From contig NZ_JACYOT010000006.1 in the NCBI RefSeq assembly GCF_014858005.1, positions 310,001 to 374,000 of the forward strand: a stretch of DNA of 64,000 nucleotides. The letters are read 5' to 3'. Both the position numbers and the translations under genes were made by a program. Source of the stretch: Propioniciclava soli (GTDB lineage Bacteria; Actinomycetota; Actinomycetes; Propionibacteriales; Propionibacteriaceae). This document shows, one piece after another, positions 42,156 to 51,956 of this stretch. The notes under the pieces are model-generated. The model was not told the DNA's origin, did no database searches, and saw nothing but the letters and a program-made list of their open reading frames with translations. How positions within the stretch are numbered: the stretch's first letter is position 1; each line of letters starts with the position of its first letter.

Positions 42156-44005
42156 CCCAGAGCCGTCCGACGCCGCGGCGGACGGCGCCCCGACCGGGCC
42201 GGGTGCCGCTGGCGTCCTCGGCCTTCCGGCTACGGACGATGGCGCTGCTCGTGGCCATCATGTTCTCGGTGGTGGGGGCGCGGGCCGTCCAGATCCAGGT
42301 GCTCAGCGCGAGCGCGATGGCGCAGGAGGCCGCGTCCAAGATGACGCGGACCCGCGATGTGCCGGCGCAGCGGGGCGAGATCACCGACCGCAACGGCAAT
42401 GTGCTGGCCTTCACCGAGGACACCGTCAACGTGATCGCCGACCCCACGATGATCGCCACCAACGGCAAGGAGCCCGAGGCGATGCGGGAGAGCGACCGGG
42501 CGCGGGCGGCGGTGGCCCCCACCGAGATGGCGGCGATCATCGCCGCCCACACCGGGGGGGACGCGGCCGAGATCGAGGCCAAGCTGCGCCAGAGCACCAC
42601 CACCAACGCCACCGGCGAGGAGGTGCCGCTGCGCTACACCCTGCTGGCCCGGCAGATCCCCTCGTCCACCTGGGTCGACCTGCTCGCGGAGCTGAACGCG
42701 GGTGACTACGTTGGCGTGTTCCGCGAGGCCAACCCCCGCCGGACGTACCCGATGGGCACGCTCGCGTCCAACGTCATCGGCTCGATGAGCGAGGGCAAGG
42801 GCCTGATGGGGCTGGAGTACGCCCGGCAGGACGCCTTGGCCGGGACGCCGGGCCGCGAGAGCTACGAGACCTCCCCGAACGGCCGCATCCCGCTCGGCAA
42901 CCAGCAGCTGACGCCGGCGGTCGACGGCGACGACCTCCAGCTCACCCTCGACTCAGACCTGCAGTGGATGGTCGAGCAGCGGCTCGCGGCGCGCGTGGAC
43001 GAGGTGGGCGGCAACTGGGGCGCAGCGCTCGTCATGGATGCGGAGTCCGGTGAGCTGCTGGCCCTGGCCAACTACCCCAGCTTCGACAGCAACAACCCCG
43101 GTGCTGCCAACAGCGCCGACACCGGCAACCGCGCCGTGGAGGCGACCTACGAGCCCGGTTCGGTGCAGAAGGTGTTGACGCTGGCGTCCCTGCTCGACGC
43201 GGGCCTGACGACGCCCGACACGGCCTATCACATCGGCAAGGACGTCCAGGTCGGCGATCACCACGTCACGGACGCCTTCCGCCACGACGACATCGACATC
43301 ACCACGCGCGGGATCTTGGTGAAGTCGTCCAACGTGGGGGCCATCACCGCCGCCCGTTCCATGGATCCCGACGTGCTGCGCGACTACATGCTCAAGTTCG
43401 GGCTGGGGCAGCCGACCACGCTCGGCCTGCCCGGCGAGGCGTCCGGCAGCGTGCCGCCGGTCGGCATGCCGAGCTACCAGGCCGACTCGATGGCCTTCGG
43501 CTATGGCCTGTCGGTCAGCTCGGTGCAGATGGCGGCCGCCGTCGCCTCGCTGGCCAACGACGGCGTCTACACGGCACCCAGCATCATCGCCGGCACCACC
43601 GACACCCACGGCACCTACACCCCGGCTGCGGAGCCCGCGACGCACCGCGTCGTCTCCGAGCAGGCCGCCCGCGAGGTGGTCGCCATGATGGAGCAGCGCA
43701 CCATCGCCAACGACGACCAGATCGGCATCCCCGGCTACCGGACGGGCGCCAAAACCGGGTCGGCCCGCATCTCCACCGGCGCCGGCTACTCCGGCCAGGT
43801 GGCGTCCATCATCGGCGTGGCGCCGGTCGAGGATCCGCAGATCGTCGTGTACGTGCTCATCGCCCGGCCCGACACCCAGGGCGCCGGCCTCGGCATGGCG
43901 GGGCCCGTCTACCGCGACATCATGTCCCTGGCGCTGCCGCGCTTCGGCGTCCGCCCGAGCGAGGACGTCCCCACCGAGCAGTTGCCGCTCATCGTGGGGG
44001 AGTGA
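42152..44005 (+). CDS. ftsI: Septal class B penicillin-binding protein (FtsI/PbpB)
   Basis: 617 residues. One membrane anchor near 30-50 (LRTMALLVAIMFSVVGARAVQ), a pedestal domain (RGEITDRNGNVLAFTED), and a transpeptidase domain with SVQK in TYEPGSVQKVLT near 330, SSN in LVKSSNVGAITAAR near 390, and KTG in GAKTGSARIS near 533. Cross-links septal peptidoglycan and is the target of beta-lactams. No PASTA domain at the C-terminus. Confidence 0.93.
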   Translation: MTQSRPTPRRTAPRPGRVPLASSAFRLRTMALLVAIMFSVVGARAVQIQVLSASAMAQEAASKMTRTRDVPAQRGEITDRNGNVLAFTEDTVNVIADPTMIATNGKEPEAMRESDRARAAVAPTEMAAIIAAHTGGDAAEIEAKLRQSTTTNATGEEVPLRYTLLARQIPSSTWVDLLAELNAGDYVGVFREANPRRTYPMGTLASNVIGSMSEGKGLMGLEYARQDALAGTPGRESYETSPNGRIPLGNQQLTPAVDGDDLQLTLDSDLQWMVEQRLAARVDEVGGNWGAALVMDAESGELLALANYPSFDSNNPGAANSADTGNRAVEATYEPGSVQKVLTLASLLDAGLTTPDTAYHIGKDVQVGDHHVTDAFRHDDIDITTRGILVKSSNVGAITAARSMDPDVLRDYMLKFGLGQPTTLGLPGEASGSVPPVGMPSYQADSMAFGYGLSVSSVQMAAAVASLANDGVYTAPSIIAGTTDTHGTYTPAAEPATHRVVSEQAAREVVAMMEQRTIANDDQIGIPGYRTGAKTGSARISTGAGYSGQVASIIGVAPVEDPQIVVYVLIARPDTQGAGLGMAGPVYRDIMSLALPRFGVRPSEDVPTEQLPLIVGE

Positions 44006-44009
44006 CGCG

Positions 44010-45494
44010 GTGACCGACCGTCCGACCGCACCGGCCGGCGTCCCGCTGGCCTCCCTGGTGCCCGGGGCCCCCGGCTCCGTGACCGGCGTCACGCTCGACT
44101 CACGCCGCGTGGCGCCCGGCGACCTCTACGTGGGGCTGCCCGGCCAACGCGCGCACGGGGCCGCCTTCGCCGCGGACGCCGCGCGCGCAGGCGCGGTCGC
44201 CCTGCTCACGGACGCCGCCGGCGCGGCCCTCGCCGCGGACGCCGGGCTCCCTCTCGTCGTCGTGGACGACCCCCGCGCCGCCATGGCGGGCCTGGCTGCC
44301 GACGTGCACGGCCGCCCAGCCGAACGCCTCGACTGTTTCGGGGTGACCGGCACCAACGGCAAGACCTCCACGGTCTTCCTGCTGGAGGCGGCCTGGGCGG
44401 CGTTGGGCCGGAGGGTGGCCACGGTGGGCACCATCGGCTTCCGCGTCGGCGGGGTGCCCGTCGAGGCCGCCCGCTCCACCATCACGACCCCGGAGTCGCC
44501 CGACCTGCAGGCCCTGCTGGCCCGGCTCGTCGCGGCCGGGGCCGACACCTTGGCCATGGAGGTCAGCAGCCATGCCCTGGCGCTGGCCCGGGTGGACGCG
44601 ATCGACTTCGACGCCGTGGGCTTCACGATGCTGGGGCAGGATCACCTGGAGTTCCACCACACGATGGAGGAGTACTTCGCCGCGAAGGCGCAGCTCTTCA
44701 CCACGGGCCGGGCGGCCCACGCCGTGGTCAACACCGCCGACGCCTGGGGCGCCCGGCTCGCCGAGCTGGTGCGCGCGGACGGCCGCGCCCGCCTGGTCAC
44801 CACGCTCGGCGTGGACGCCGACCACCGCGTCCTGGCGGCCACGCCCGACGAGGCCGGCGGCTGGCGCGTCCGGTTGCGTCACCCGCAGGGCGAGACCGAC
44901 TTCTCCTTGTCGATGCTCGGCGACTTCAACGTCGCCAACGCCGTGACCGCGCTGGCCCTGGTGGGTGCCGCGGGCGGCGATGTGGACGCCGCCGCGGCGG
45001 GGCTCGCCGACGCGCAGGTGCCGGGTCGCATGCAGCGCGTCGAGCTGGGCGTGGGGCGCCCCCACGTGGTGGTCGACTTCGCGCACACCCCGCAGGCGGT
45101 GGGTGCGGCACTGGCCGCGCTGCCCCGGACGGGCCGCCGGATCGCCGTGCTGGGCGCCGGGGGTGATCGGGATCCGAGCAAGCGCGGCCCCATGGGGGAG
45201 GCCGCGGCCCGTCACGCCGACCTCGTCGTGGTGACCGACGACAACCCCCGCAGCGAGCGGCCCGGCGCCATCCGCGCCGCGGTGCTTGCGGGCGCGAGGA
45301 GCGCCGCGGGGCCCGGCGTCGAGGTCGTCGACGGCGGTGACCGCCGCGCCGCGATCGCGATGGCGCTCGGACGGGCCCGCGCGGGAGACTGGGTGGCCGT
45401 GCTCGGCAAGGGGCACGAGCAGGGGCAGGAGATCGACGGGCGCACGAGCCCGTTCGACGACGTCGCGGTGGTCCGCGAGGTCGGAGGGGACTGA
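44010..45494 (+). CDS. murE: UDP-N-acetylmuramoyl-tripeptide synthetase
   Basis: 494 residues; ligates the third stem residue to UDP-MurNAc-dipeptide. ATP loop [17 protein letters not shown] near 110, AMEVSSHALAL near 180, and the specificity motif DDNPRSERP near 411. The DNPR motif marks diaminopimelate-adding enzymes, so the wall contains DAP rather than lysine. GTG 44010 follows ftsI by four bases. Confidence 0.94.
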   Translation: MTDRPTAPAGVPLASLVPGAPGSVTGVTLDSRRVAPGDLYVGLPGQRAHGAAFAADAARAGAVALLTDAAGAALAADAGLPLVVVDDPRAAMAGLAADVHGRPAERLDCFGVTGTNGKTSTVFLLEAAWAALGRRVATVGTIGFRVGGVPVEAARSTITTPESPDLQALLARLVAAGADTLAMEVSSHALALARVDAIDFDAVGFTMLGQDHLEFHHTMEEYFAAKAQLFTTGRAAHAVVNTADAWGARLAELVRADGRARLVTTLGVDADHRVLAATPDEAGGWRVRLRHPQGETDFSLSMLGDFNVANAVTALALVGAAGGDVDAAAAGLADAQVPGRMQRVELGVGRPHVVVDFAHTPQAVGAALAALPRTGRRIAVLGAGGDRDPSKRGPMGEAAARHADLVVVTDDNPRSERPGAIRAAVLAGARSAAGPGVEVVDGGDRRAAIAMALGRARAGDWVAVLGKGHEQGQEIDGRTSPFDDVAVVREVGGD

Positions 45495-45498
45495 GGGC

Positions 45499-46971
45499 AT
45501 GGAACCGATGACGGTGGGGGCGCTGGCGGAGGCGGTCGGCGGGCAGGTGGCGCCGGGCGTCGATCCGACGCGTCGCGTCGGCCCGGGGGTGGTCATCGAC
45601 TCACGCGCGGTGCACCCCGGCGCCCTGTTCGTGGCGCTGCCGGGGGAGCGCGTCGACGGCCACGACTTCGTCGCCACGGCGGCGGACGCCGGCGCCGCGG
45701 CCGCGCTCGTCACCCGGCCCGTGGCGGTCGACGTGCCGCAGGTCGTCGTGCCCGACACGGTGGCCGCCCTGGCCGCGCTGGCGACCGACGTGGTCGGGCG
45801 CGCCACCGCGTCCGGGCTGGTCGTGGTGGGCATCACGGGCAGCTCGGGCAAGACCTCCACCAAGGACTTGGTGGCGGCCGTCCTGGAGGCGGCCGGGCCC
45901 ACGGTGGCGCCGCCCGGCTCGTTCAACAACGAGATCGGTGCGCCGTTGACGGCCTGCCGCGTGGATGCCGCCACCCGCTACCTGGTCGCCGAGATGGGGG
46001 CCCGGGGGCTCGGGCACATCGCCTGGCTGTGCCGCGTCACGCCGCCGGCCGTCGGGGCCGTGCTCAACGTCGGGCACGCCCACTTGGGCGAGTTCGGCTC
46101 GATCGAACAGATCGCGCTCGCCAAGGGTGAGCTGGTGGAGGCGCTGCCCCCCACCGGGTGGGCCGTCCTCAACGCCGACGACCCCCGCGTCATCGCGATG
46201 GCGCTGCGCACCTCGGCGCGCGTCGCGGCCTTCTCCACGCGGCACGACCCGGCCGAGACCGGGGCCGACCTGCGGGTGTGGGCCTCGGACGTCGCTGCCG
46301 ACGACCTGCAGCGCCACCGCGTCACGCTCCACGCCGCCGGCGCCGGTCGCGAGCCGGCCAGCGCGCCCGTCGCGCTGCGCGTCCTCGGCGAGCACCAGGT
46401 CTCCAACGCCGTCGCCGCCGCCGCGGTCGGGGTGTCCGCGGGTTTGGGGCTGGACGCCGTCGCCGACGCCCTCAGCCACGCCACGGCGCGCTCGCGCTGG
46501 CGCATGGAGCTGGCCGAGCGCCCCGACGGCCTCGCCATCCTCAACGACGCCTACAACGCGAACCCCGACTCGATGTCGGCCGCCCTCGTCGCCGTGGCGC
46601 GCCTGCGGCGTCCCGGGGGCCGCGTCGTGGCCGCGCTCGGCGACATGCTGGAGCTCGGCCCGGACGCCGCCGCCGCCCACCGCGAGGCGGGCGCGCTCGC
46701 GGCCACGCTGGAGGTCGACGAGCTGGTCGCCATCGGGGAGTTCGGGCCCGACCTGGTGGCCGGATTCGCGCCCTCGGGGCGTCCGGCTCGCTATTTTGGG
46801 TCCGTCGAGGAGCTGGTCGCGCACCTGCGGGGTGCGCTCGGGGCGTCCGACGTGGTGCTCGTCAAGGCCTCGCGCGGGCTGGCCCTCGAGCGGGTGGCGG
46901 ACGCGTTGGTCGCCGACGCGCCGGCGCGGGGAGCCCTGGTCGAGCGAGCGGAAGGAGCACGGCAGTGGTGA
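45499..46971 (+). CDS. murF: UDP-N-acetylmuramoyl-tripeptide--D-alanyl-D-alanine ligase
   Basis: 490 residues, adds D-Ala-D-Ala to complete the pentapeptide. [19 protein letters not shown] near 113, [10 protein letters not shown] near 141, [14 protein letters not shown] near 162 and [13 protein letters not shown] near 350. Ribosome binding site GGAGGGG overlaps the murE stop region. Its stop overlaps the mraY start area. Confidence 0.94.
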   Translation: MEPMTVGALAEAVGGQVAPGVDPTRRVGPGVVIDSRAVHPGALFVALPGERVDGHDFVATAADAGAAAALVTRPVAVDVPQVVVPDTVAALAALATDVVGRATASGLVVVGITGSSGKTSTKDLVAAVLEAAGPTVAPPGSFNNEIGAPLTACRVDAATRYLVAEMGARGLGHIAWLCRVTPPAVGAVLNVGHAHLGEFGSIEQIALAKGELVEALPPTGWAVLNADDPRVIAMALRTSARVAAFSTRHDPAETGADLRVWASDVAADDLQRHRVTLHAAGAGREPASAPVALRVLGEHQVSNAVAAAAVGVSAGLGLDAVADALSHATARSRWRMELAERPDGLAILNDAYNANPDSMSAALVAVARLRRPGGRVVAALGDMLELGPDAAAAHREAGALAATLEVDELVAIGEFGPDLVAGFAPSGRPARYFGSVEELVAHLRGALGASDVVLVKASRGLALERVADALVADAPARGALVERAEGARQW

Positions 46972-48038
46972 TGGTGTTGACCGCGGGCGTGCTGGGTCTG
47001 CTCGGCACGCTGATCGGGACGCGGGTGGCGATCGGGCTGCTCGTGCGCAAGGGGTACGGCCAGTACGTCCGCGACGACGGGCCGGTGGAGCACCTCAAGA
47101 AGAAGGGCACGCCCACCATGGGCGGCATCGCGATCATCATCGCGGTGCTGCTGGCCTACGCGCTCGCCCACCTCCTCTTCTGGCGCCCGCCCACGGCGTC
47201 CGGCCTGCTGTTGCTGGGGCTGTTCGCCGGCATGGGCTTCGTCGGCTTCCTCGACGACTGGATCAAGATCTCCCGGGCGCGCAGCCTGGGCCTCGACAGC
47301 AAGGGCAAGCTGGTGCTGCAGGGGCTCATCGGCGTCGCGTTCGCCTACCTGGTGTTCCAGTTCCCCGACGAGCGCGGCGTCACCCCGGCCAGCCCCGCCG
47401 TGTCGTTCCTGCGCGACATCGGCTGGCTGCAGCTGCCGGTGTGGCTGGCGATGATCTGGATCATCTTCATCATCGCCGCCCTGAGCAACGGGGTGAACCT
47501 CTCCGACGGCCTCGACGGCCTGGCCACCGGGCTGTGCATGATGGTGTTCGCCGCCTACGCGCTGGTGAACATCTGGCAGTACAACCAGTGGTGCTCCCAG
47601 ATCATGACCGCTGGGCCGCAGTGCTACCAGGTGCGCGACCCCATCGACCTGGCGGCGATCTCGTTCGCGCTCGCCGGCGCGTGCTTCGGCTTCCTGTGGT
47701 GGAACACCTCGCCGGCCAAGATCTTCATGGGCGACTCCGGCTCGCTGGCGCTGGGCGCGGCGGTGGCCGGCCTGGCGATCATGACGCGCACCGAGCTGCT
47801 CGTCGTCATCCTCGGCGGCATGTTCGTCATCATCACGCTCTCGGTGGTGCTGCAGGTGGGCTACTTCAAGCTCACCGGCGGCAAGCGGCTGTTCAAGATG
47901 GCCCCGCTGCACCACCACTTCGAGATGAAGGGGTGGGCCGAGCAGACCGTCGTCGTCCGGTTCTGGATCATCTGCGGCATCTTCATCGCCGCCGGTCTCG
48001 GCGTGTTCTACACCGAGTGGGTGGCGGGTCTGCCGTGA
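46965..48038 (+). CDS. mraY: Phospho-N-acetylmuramoyl-pentapeptide transferase
   Basis: 357 residues, ten-helix membrane enzyme moving phospho-MurNAc-pentapeptide to undecaprenyl phosphate (lipid I). Signatures [27 protein letters not shown] (catalytic Asp pair), [24 protein letters not shown] and [13 protein letters not shown]. Three start codons stand in a row (GTG 46965, GTG 46968, ATG 46971); GTG 46965 is preferred because AAGGAG ends seven bases before it. This overlaps murF by seven bases. Confidence 0.95.
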   Translation: MVMVLTAGVLGLLGTLIGTRVAIGLLVRKGYGQYVRDDGPVEHLKKKGTPTMGGIAIIIAVLLAYALAHLLFWRPPTASGLLLLGLFAGMGFVGFLDDWIKISRARSLGLDSKGKLVLQGLIGVAFAYLVFQFPDERGVTPASPAVSFLRDIGWLQLPVWLAMIWIIFIIAALSNGVNLSDGLDGLATGLCMMVFAAYALVNIWQYNQWCSQIMTAGPQCYQVRDPIDLAAISFALAGACFGFLWWNTSPAKIFMGDSGSLALGAAVAGLAIMTRTELLVVILGGMFVIITLSVVLQVGYFKLTGGKRLFKMAPLHHHFEMKGWAEQTVVVRFWIICGIFIAAGLGVFYTEWVAGLP

Positions 48039-49501
48039 GTACCCTCACCTGGCTGGCGGACGCAGACCGTCTCTCCCCCTGGCGCGAGGCCACCGTCGTG
48101 GTGGCCGGGCTCGGCACGTCCGGGTTCGCGGCGGCGGACGGCCTCATGGCGCTCGGCGCGGGCCGCATCATCGTGCTCGACGAGTCGCCCTCGGACGCCA
48201 ACGCCGAGAAGGCCGACCTGCTCCGCCGCCTCGACGTCGAGGTGACGCTCGGCCCGGGCGCCACCGCGACCCTGCCCGAGGGCGTCCACCTCGTCGTCAC
48301 CTCGCCCGGCTGGCGCCCCACGGCGCCGCTGCTCGCGCAGGCCGCCGCCCGCGGCGTCCCGGTGTGGGGCGAGGTGGAGCTGGCGTGGCGCATGATGCAG
48401 CCCGACCGCGTCGTGCCGTGGCTCGGCGTGACCGGCACCAACGGCAAGACCACCACCACCGCCATGCTGGAGTCGATGCTCTCGGCCGCCGGCCTGCGGA
48501 CGTCGGCGGTGGGCAACTACGGGCGCCCCATCATCGAGGCGCTGCTGGACGAGATCGACTACGACGTGCTCGCCGTGGAGCTCTCCAGCTTCCAGCTCCA
48601 CTGGTCGGAGTCGCTGGCGTTGCACTCGGCCGCGGTGCTCAACCTCCAGCCCGACCACCTGGAGTGGTACGCCCACGAGGCCGACCCGCTGGCGGCCTAC
48701 GCGGCCGACAAGGCCAAGATCTACTCCCGGGTCACCCACGCCTGCGTCTACAACGTGGCCGACCCCATGACCGAGCAGATGGTGGCGGACGCCGACGTGA
48801 CCGAGGGTGCCCGGGCCATCGGTTTCCGGCTCGAGGTGCCGGCCGTCTCGATGCTGGGCGTGGTCGACGACCTGCTCGTCGACCGGGCGTTCGTCGCGCA
48901 GCGCCGCGACTCGGCGATGCCGCTGGCCCACCTGTCCGACGTGCGGCCCTACGCCCCCCACAACGTCGAGAACGCCCTGGCCGCGGCCGCCCTGGCCCGC
49001 AGCTTCGGCGTGCCGCCGCAGGCGGTGGCCCAGGGGTTGACCGACCTGCACCTCGGCGACCACCGCATCCAGACCGTCGGCGAGGTCGACGGGGTGACGT
49101 GGGTGGACGACTCGAAGGCGACCAACCCGCACGCGGCGGCGTCCTCGATGCGCGCGTTCGACGCGATCGTGTGGGTCGCCGGCGGGCAGGCGAAGGGCAC
49201 GACCTTCGACGAACTAGTGGCCACCTACGGGGCCAAGCTCCGCGGCGCGGTGCTGCTCGGGGTGGACCGCGGGGTGATCGCCGACGCGCTGGCTCGACAC
49301 GCGCCGGAAGTCCCGGTCATCGTCATCGACTCGGGGGAGACTGGGGCGATGGACGAGGCCGTGCGGGCAGCCGCCGGGCTGGCCCGACCGGGCGATGTCG
49401 TCCTGCTGGCGCCGGGGTGCGCGAGCAAGGACATGTGGCCCGGGTACGACGCTCGCGGGCGGGACTTCACCGCCGCGGTGGGTCGTCTTCGGCACGCGTG
49501 A
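48035..49501 (+). CDS. murD: UDP-N-acetylmuramoylalanine--D-glutamate ligase
   Basis: 488 residues, adds D-Glu to UDP-MurNAc-L-Ala. N-terminal Rossmann [20 protein letters not shown] loop [16 protein letters not shown] near 130, [14 protein letters not shown] near 185, [27 protein letters not shown] near 343. GTG overlaps the mraY stop (GTGA). The usual ASFD motif near the C-terminus reads [13 protein letters not shown], a local divergence. Confidence 0.93.
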   Translation: MSTLTWLADADRLSPWREATVVVAGLGTSGFAAADGLMALGAGRIIVLDESPSDANAEKADLLRRLDVEVTLGPGATATLPEGVHLVVTSPGWRPTAPLLAQAAARGVPVWGEVELAWRMMQPDRVVPWLGVTGTNGKTTTTAMLESMLSAAGLRTSAVGNYGRPIIEALLDEIDYDVLAVELSSFQLHWSESLALHSAAVLNLQPDHLEWYAHEADPLAAYAADKAKIYSRVTHACVYNVADPMTEQMVADADVTEGARAIGFRLEVPAVSMLGVVDDLLVDRAFVAQRRDSAMPLAHLSDVRPYAPHNVENALAAAALARSFGVPPQAVAQGLTDLHLGDHRIQTVGEVDGVTWVDDSKATNPHAAASSMRAFDAIVWVAGGQAKGTTFDELVATYGAKLRGAVLLGVDRGVIADALARHAPEVPVIVIDSGETGAMDEAVRAAAGLARPGDVVLLAPGCASKDMWPGYDARGRDFTAAVGRLRHA

Positions 49502-49553
49502 CGAGACGGGCCGTCACGAAACGGGCAAGGACGAGAACGAAGGGGGACGGGGC

Positions 49554-50837
49554 GTGGCGATCCTGACACCGGGCAAGCCACCGCGGGCCACCTCCCGATC
49601 GCGGTCGGACGCCCGCACGCGGTTCTCCGACCGGGCGTCGGCCTGGCTGAACCACCCGATGGCCGACATCGTGCTCGTCCTCACCGCCTCGGGGCTGCTG
49701 CTCGCGCTCGGCTCGATCATGGTGTGGTCGGCGTCCACCGTGTTCAGCTACACCCAGTTCAGCGATGCGTTCTACTTCATGCGGCGGCACCTCGTGTTCC
49801 TCGGCGTCGCGTTGGTGGCGGGGTGGGTCACCTCACGCATCCCGGTCGACCGGCTGCGGGGGCTCGGCTGGCTCGTGTTCAGCGTGGCCGGGCTGCTGCT
49901 GGCCCTCACCTTCACCCCGCTCGGCTACGGCGTCGGCGGGAACAACAACTGGCTCAACCTGGGCGGCGCCAACTCGATGCTGCGCGTGCAACCCGCCGAG
50001 TTCGCCAAGCTGGCGATCGTCGTGTGGGGCTCGGCGGTGCTGGCCAACAAGCGCCGCCTGCTCGACCAGCCCAAGCACCTGCTGGTGCCCTTCCTGCCGT
50101 TCTCGCTGCTGTTGATCGGGCTGGTGGTGCTGCAGCACGACCTGGGCACGGCGATCCTGCTCGGTGGCCTCGTCGTGGCGGTGCTCTGGTGCGTGGGGGC
50201 GCCCCTGCGGGTGCTGGGGACCCTGGCGGTGCTCATCGCCGGCGCTCTCGGCACGCTGGTCTTGGCCAACCGGTCGCGCGTCGACCGCATCCTCGGATTC
50301 CTGAACCCCGGATCCGACCTGACGGGCATCAACCACCAGCCGATGCAGGCCCTGTACGGCCTGGCCACCGGCGGGTGGTGGGGGGTCGGGCTGGGCTCGA
50401 GCCGGCAGAAGTGGGGCAGCCTCGCCGAGGCCCACACCGACTACGTGCTCGCCATCATCGGCGAGGAGCTCGGGCTGGTGGGCACCCTGGTGGTGCTCCT
50501 GCTGTTCGTGATCCTCGGCTACGCCGGCGTCCGGATCGCGCTGCGCAGCTCGACCTTCTTCGGACGGCTCGTCGCCGCCGGCGTGACGAGTTGGATCATG
50601 ATGCAGGCCCTGGTCAACGTCATGGTGGTGCTCGGCCTGCTGCCGGTGCTGGGCGTGCCGCTCCCGCTCGTCTCCTACGGCGGTTCGGCGTTGCTGGCCA
50701 ACGTCATGGCGCTCGGCGTCCTCGTCGCCTGCGCGCGTGACGAGCCGGACGCCAAGGCGTGGCTGAAGCGCCGCGCCACGCTTCGATCCAAGGCCCCGAA
50801 GCGCCGTTTCTCCGCGGTGTTGCCGGGCCGGTCCTGA
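49554..50837 (+). CDS. ftsW: Septal SEDS peptidoglycan glycosyltransferase FtsW
   Basis: 427 residues, ten membrane helices. SEDS motifs: NNWLNLGGANSMLRVQPAEFAKLA near 130, HDLGTAILLGGL, ALYGLATGGWWGVGLGSSRQKWG and AHTDYVLAIIGEELGLVG near 290-310, and GVPLPLVSYGGSALLANV near 370. Polymerises lipid II at the septum with the class B PBP. GTG 49554 follows GGGGGACGGGG; the 52 bases after murD hold imperfect repeats of ACGARACGGGC. Confidence 0.95.
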   Translation: MAILTPGKPPRATSRSRSDARTRFSDRASAWLNHPMADIVLVLTASGLLLALGSIMVWSASTVFSYTQFSDAFYFMRRHLVFLGVALVAGWVTSRIPVDRLRGLGWLVFSVAGLLLALTFTPLGYGVGGNNNWLNLGGANSMLRVQPAEFAKLAIVVWGSAVLANKRRLLDQPKHLLVPFLPFSLLLIGLVVLQHDLGTAILLGGLVVAVLWCVGAPLRVLGTLAVLIAGALGTLVLANRSRVDRILGFLNPGSDLTGINHQPMQALYGLATGGWWGVGLGSSRQKWGSLAEAHTDYVLAIIGEELGLVGTLVVLLLFVILGYAGVRIALRSSTFFGRLVAAGVTSWIMMQALVNVMVVLGLLPVLGVPLPLVSYGGSALLANVMALGVLVACARDEPDAKAWLKRRATLRSKAPKRRFSAVLPGRS

Positions 50838-50848
50838 GAGGAAACACC

Positions 50849-51955
50849 GTGACGGGCACCGTCTCCCTCGTGCTGGCCGGCGGCGGCACCGCCGGGCACA
50901 CGTCCCCCCTCATCGCCACCGCCGAGCGCCTGCGCGAGGCGGACGCCGGCGTCCGGCTCACGGTGGTGGGCACCCCGAAGGGGCTCGAGTCGCGGGTGAT
51001 TCCCGCCGCCGGGCTGGAGCTGCGGATGATTCCGCCCGTGCCGCTGCCGCGCAAGCCCACCCCCGAGCTGCTGGCGGTGCCCGGCCGGTTGTGGGGCGCC
51101 GTGCGGCAGGCCCGCGCGATTCTCGATGACGTGGCCGCGGACGCCGTGGTCGGCTTCGGCGGCTATGTGTCGCTGCCGGTCTACCTGGCGGCGGCGCTGC
51201 GCCGGACGCCCGTGGTGATCCACGAGCAGAACGCGGTGCCGGGCCTCGCCAACAAGGTGGCCGCCCGCTTCGCAGCGATCACGGCCGTGTCGTTCCCGGG
51301 TACGCCGCTGCCGGGGGCGCGCCACGTCGGCCTGCCGGTGCGCGCCGCCATCACCGAGCTCGACCGGGCGTCGGCGCGGGCTGAGGCCCGGACGTCGCTG
51401 GGGTTCACCGGTGACCGGCCGCTGCTGCTGGTCAGCGGCGGCTCCCAGGGCGCGGTGGCGATCAACACCGCGGTGACGGGTGCGCGCGAGCGGCTGCTCG
51501 CCGCGGGCGTGGACGTCCTCCACGTGCTGGGCCCCAAGAACATCACCGACGCCCACACCGCGGTCACCGACCCCGGCACCGGTGCCACCTACCGGCCCGT
51601 CGGCTACGTGGACGCCATGGAGACGGCCTACGCCGCGGCCGACCTGATGGTGGGCCGCTCCGGGGCCGGCACCGTCGTCGAGACCGCGACGGTCGGCCTG
51701 CCCGTGGTGTTCGTCCCGCTCCCGCACGGCAACGGCGAGCAGGCCCGCAACGCCACGTTCCTGGTGGAGGGCGGGGCTGGGGTGCTCGTGCCCAACGCCG
51801 AGTTCGACGCCGACCGGCTGCTGGCCGAGGTCTTGCCCATCCTCACCGACCCGGCCCGGTTGGCCGCGATGGCGGACGCCTGCCGCGGGCTCGTGCCCGC
51901 CGACGCGGCGTCCGACCTGGCCCGCCTGGTGCTCGACGTGGCGCGGGGGCGCTGA
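50849..51955 (+). CDS. murG: UDP-GlcNAc:lipid I GlcNAc transferase
   Basis: 368 residues, GT-B glycosyltransferase making lipid II at the inner membrane face. LAGGGTAGHTSPLIATAERL near the start, GFGGYVSLPVYLAAAL near 93, IHEQNAVPGLANK near 117, SGGSQGAVAINTAV near 190, GRSGAGTVVETATVGLPVVFVPLPHG near 268. AGAGGAAA precedes GTG 50849, 11 bases after ftsW. Confidence 0.95.
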   Translation: MTGTVSLVLAGGGTAGHTSPLIATAERLREADAGVRLTVVGTPKGLESRVIPAAGLELRMIPPVPLPRKPTPELLAVPGRLWGAVRQARAILDDVAADAVVGFGGYVSLPVYLAAALRRTPVVIHEQNAVPGLANKVAARFAAITAVSFPGTPLPGARHVGLPVRAAITELDRASARAEARTSLGFTGDRPLLLVSGGSQGAVAINTAVTGARERLLAAGVDVLHVLGPKNITDAHTAVTDPGTGATYRPVGYVDAMETAYAAADLMVGRSGAGTVVETATVGLPVVFVPLPHGNGEQARNATFLVEGGAGVLVPNAEFDADRLLAEVLPILTDPARLAAMADACRGLVPADAASDLARLVLDVARGR

Positions 51956-51956
51956 C

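Noticed and set aside
45965-49501. Single frame of 1178 codons running from murF through murD
   Set aside because: Only its last 489 codons (murD) are real; the earlier part is an out-of-frame reading of murF and mraY.
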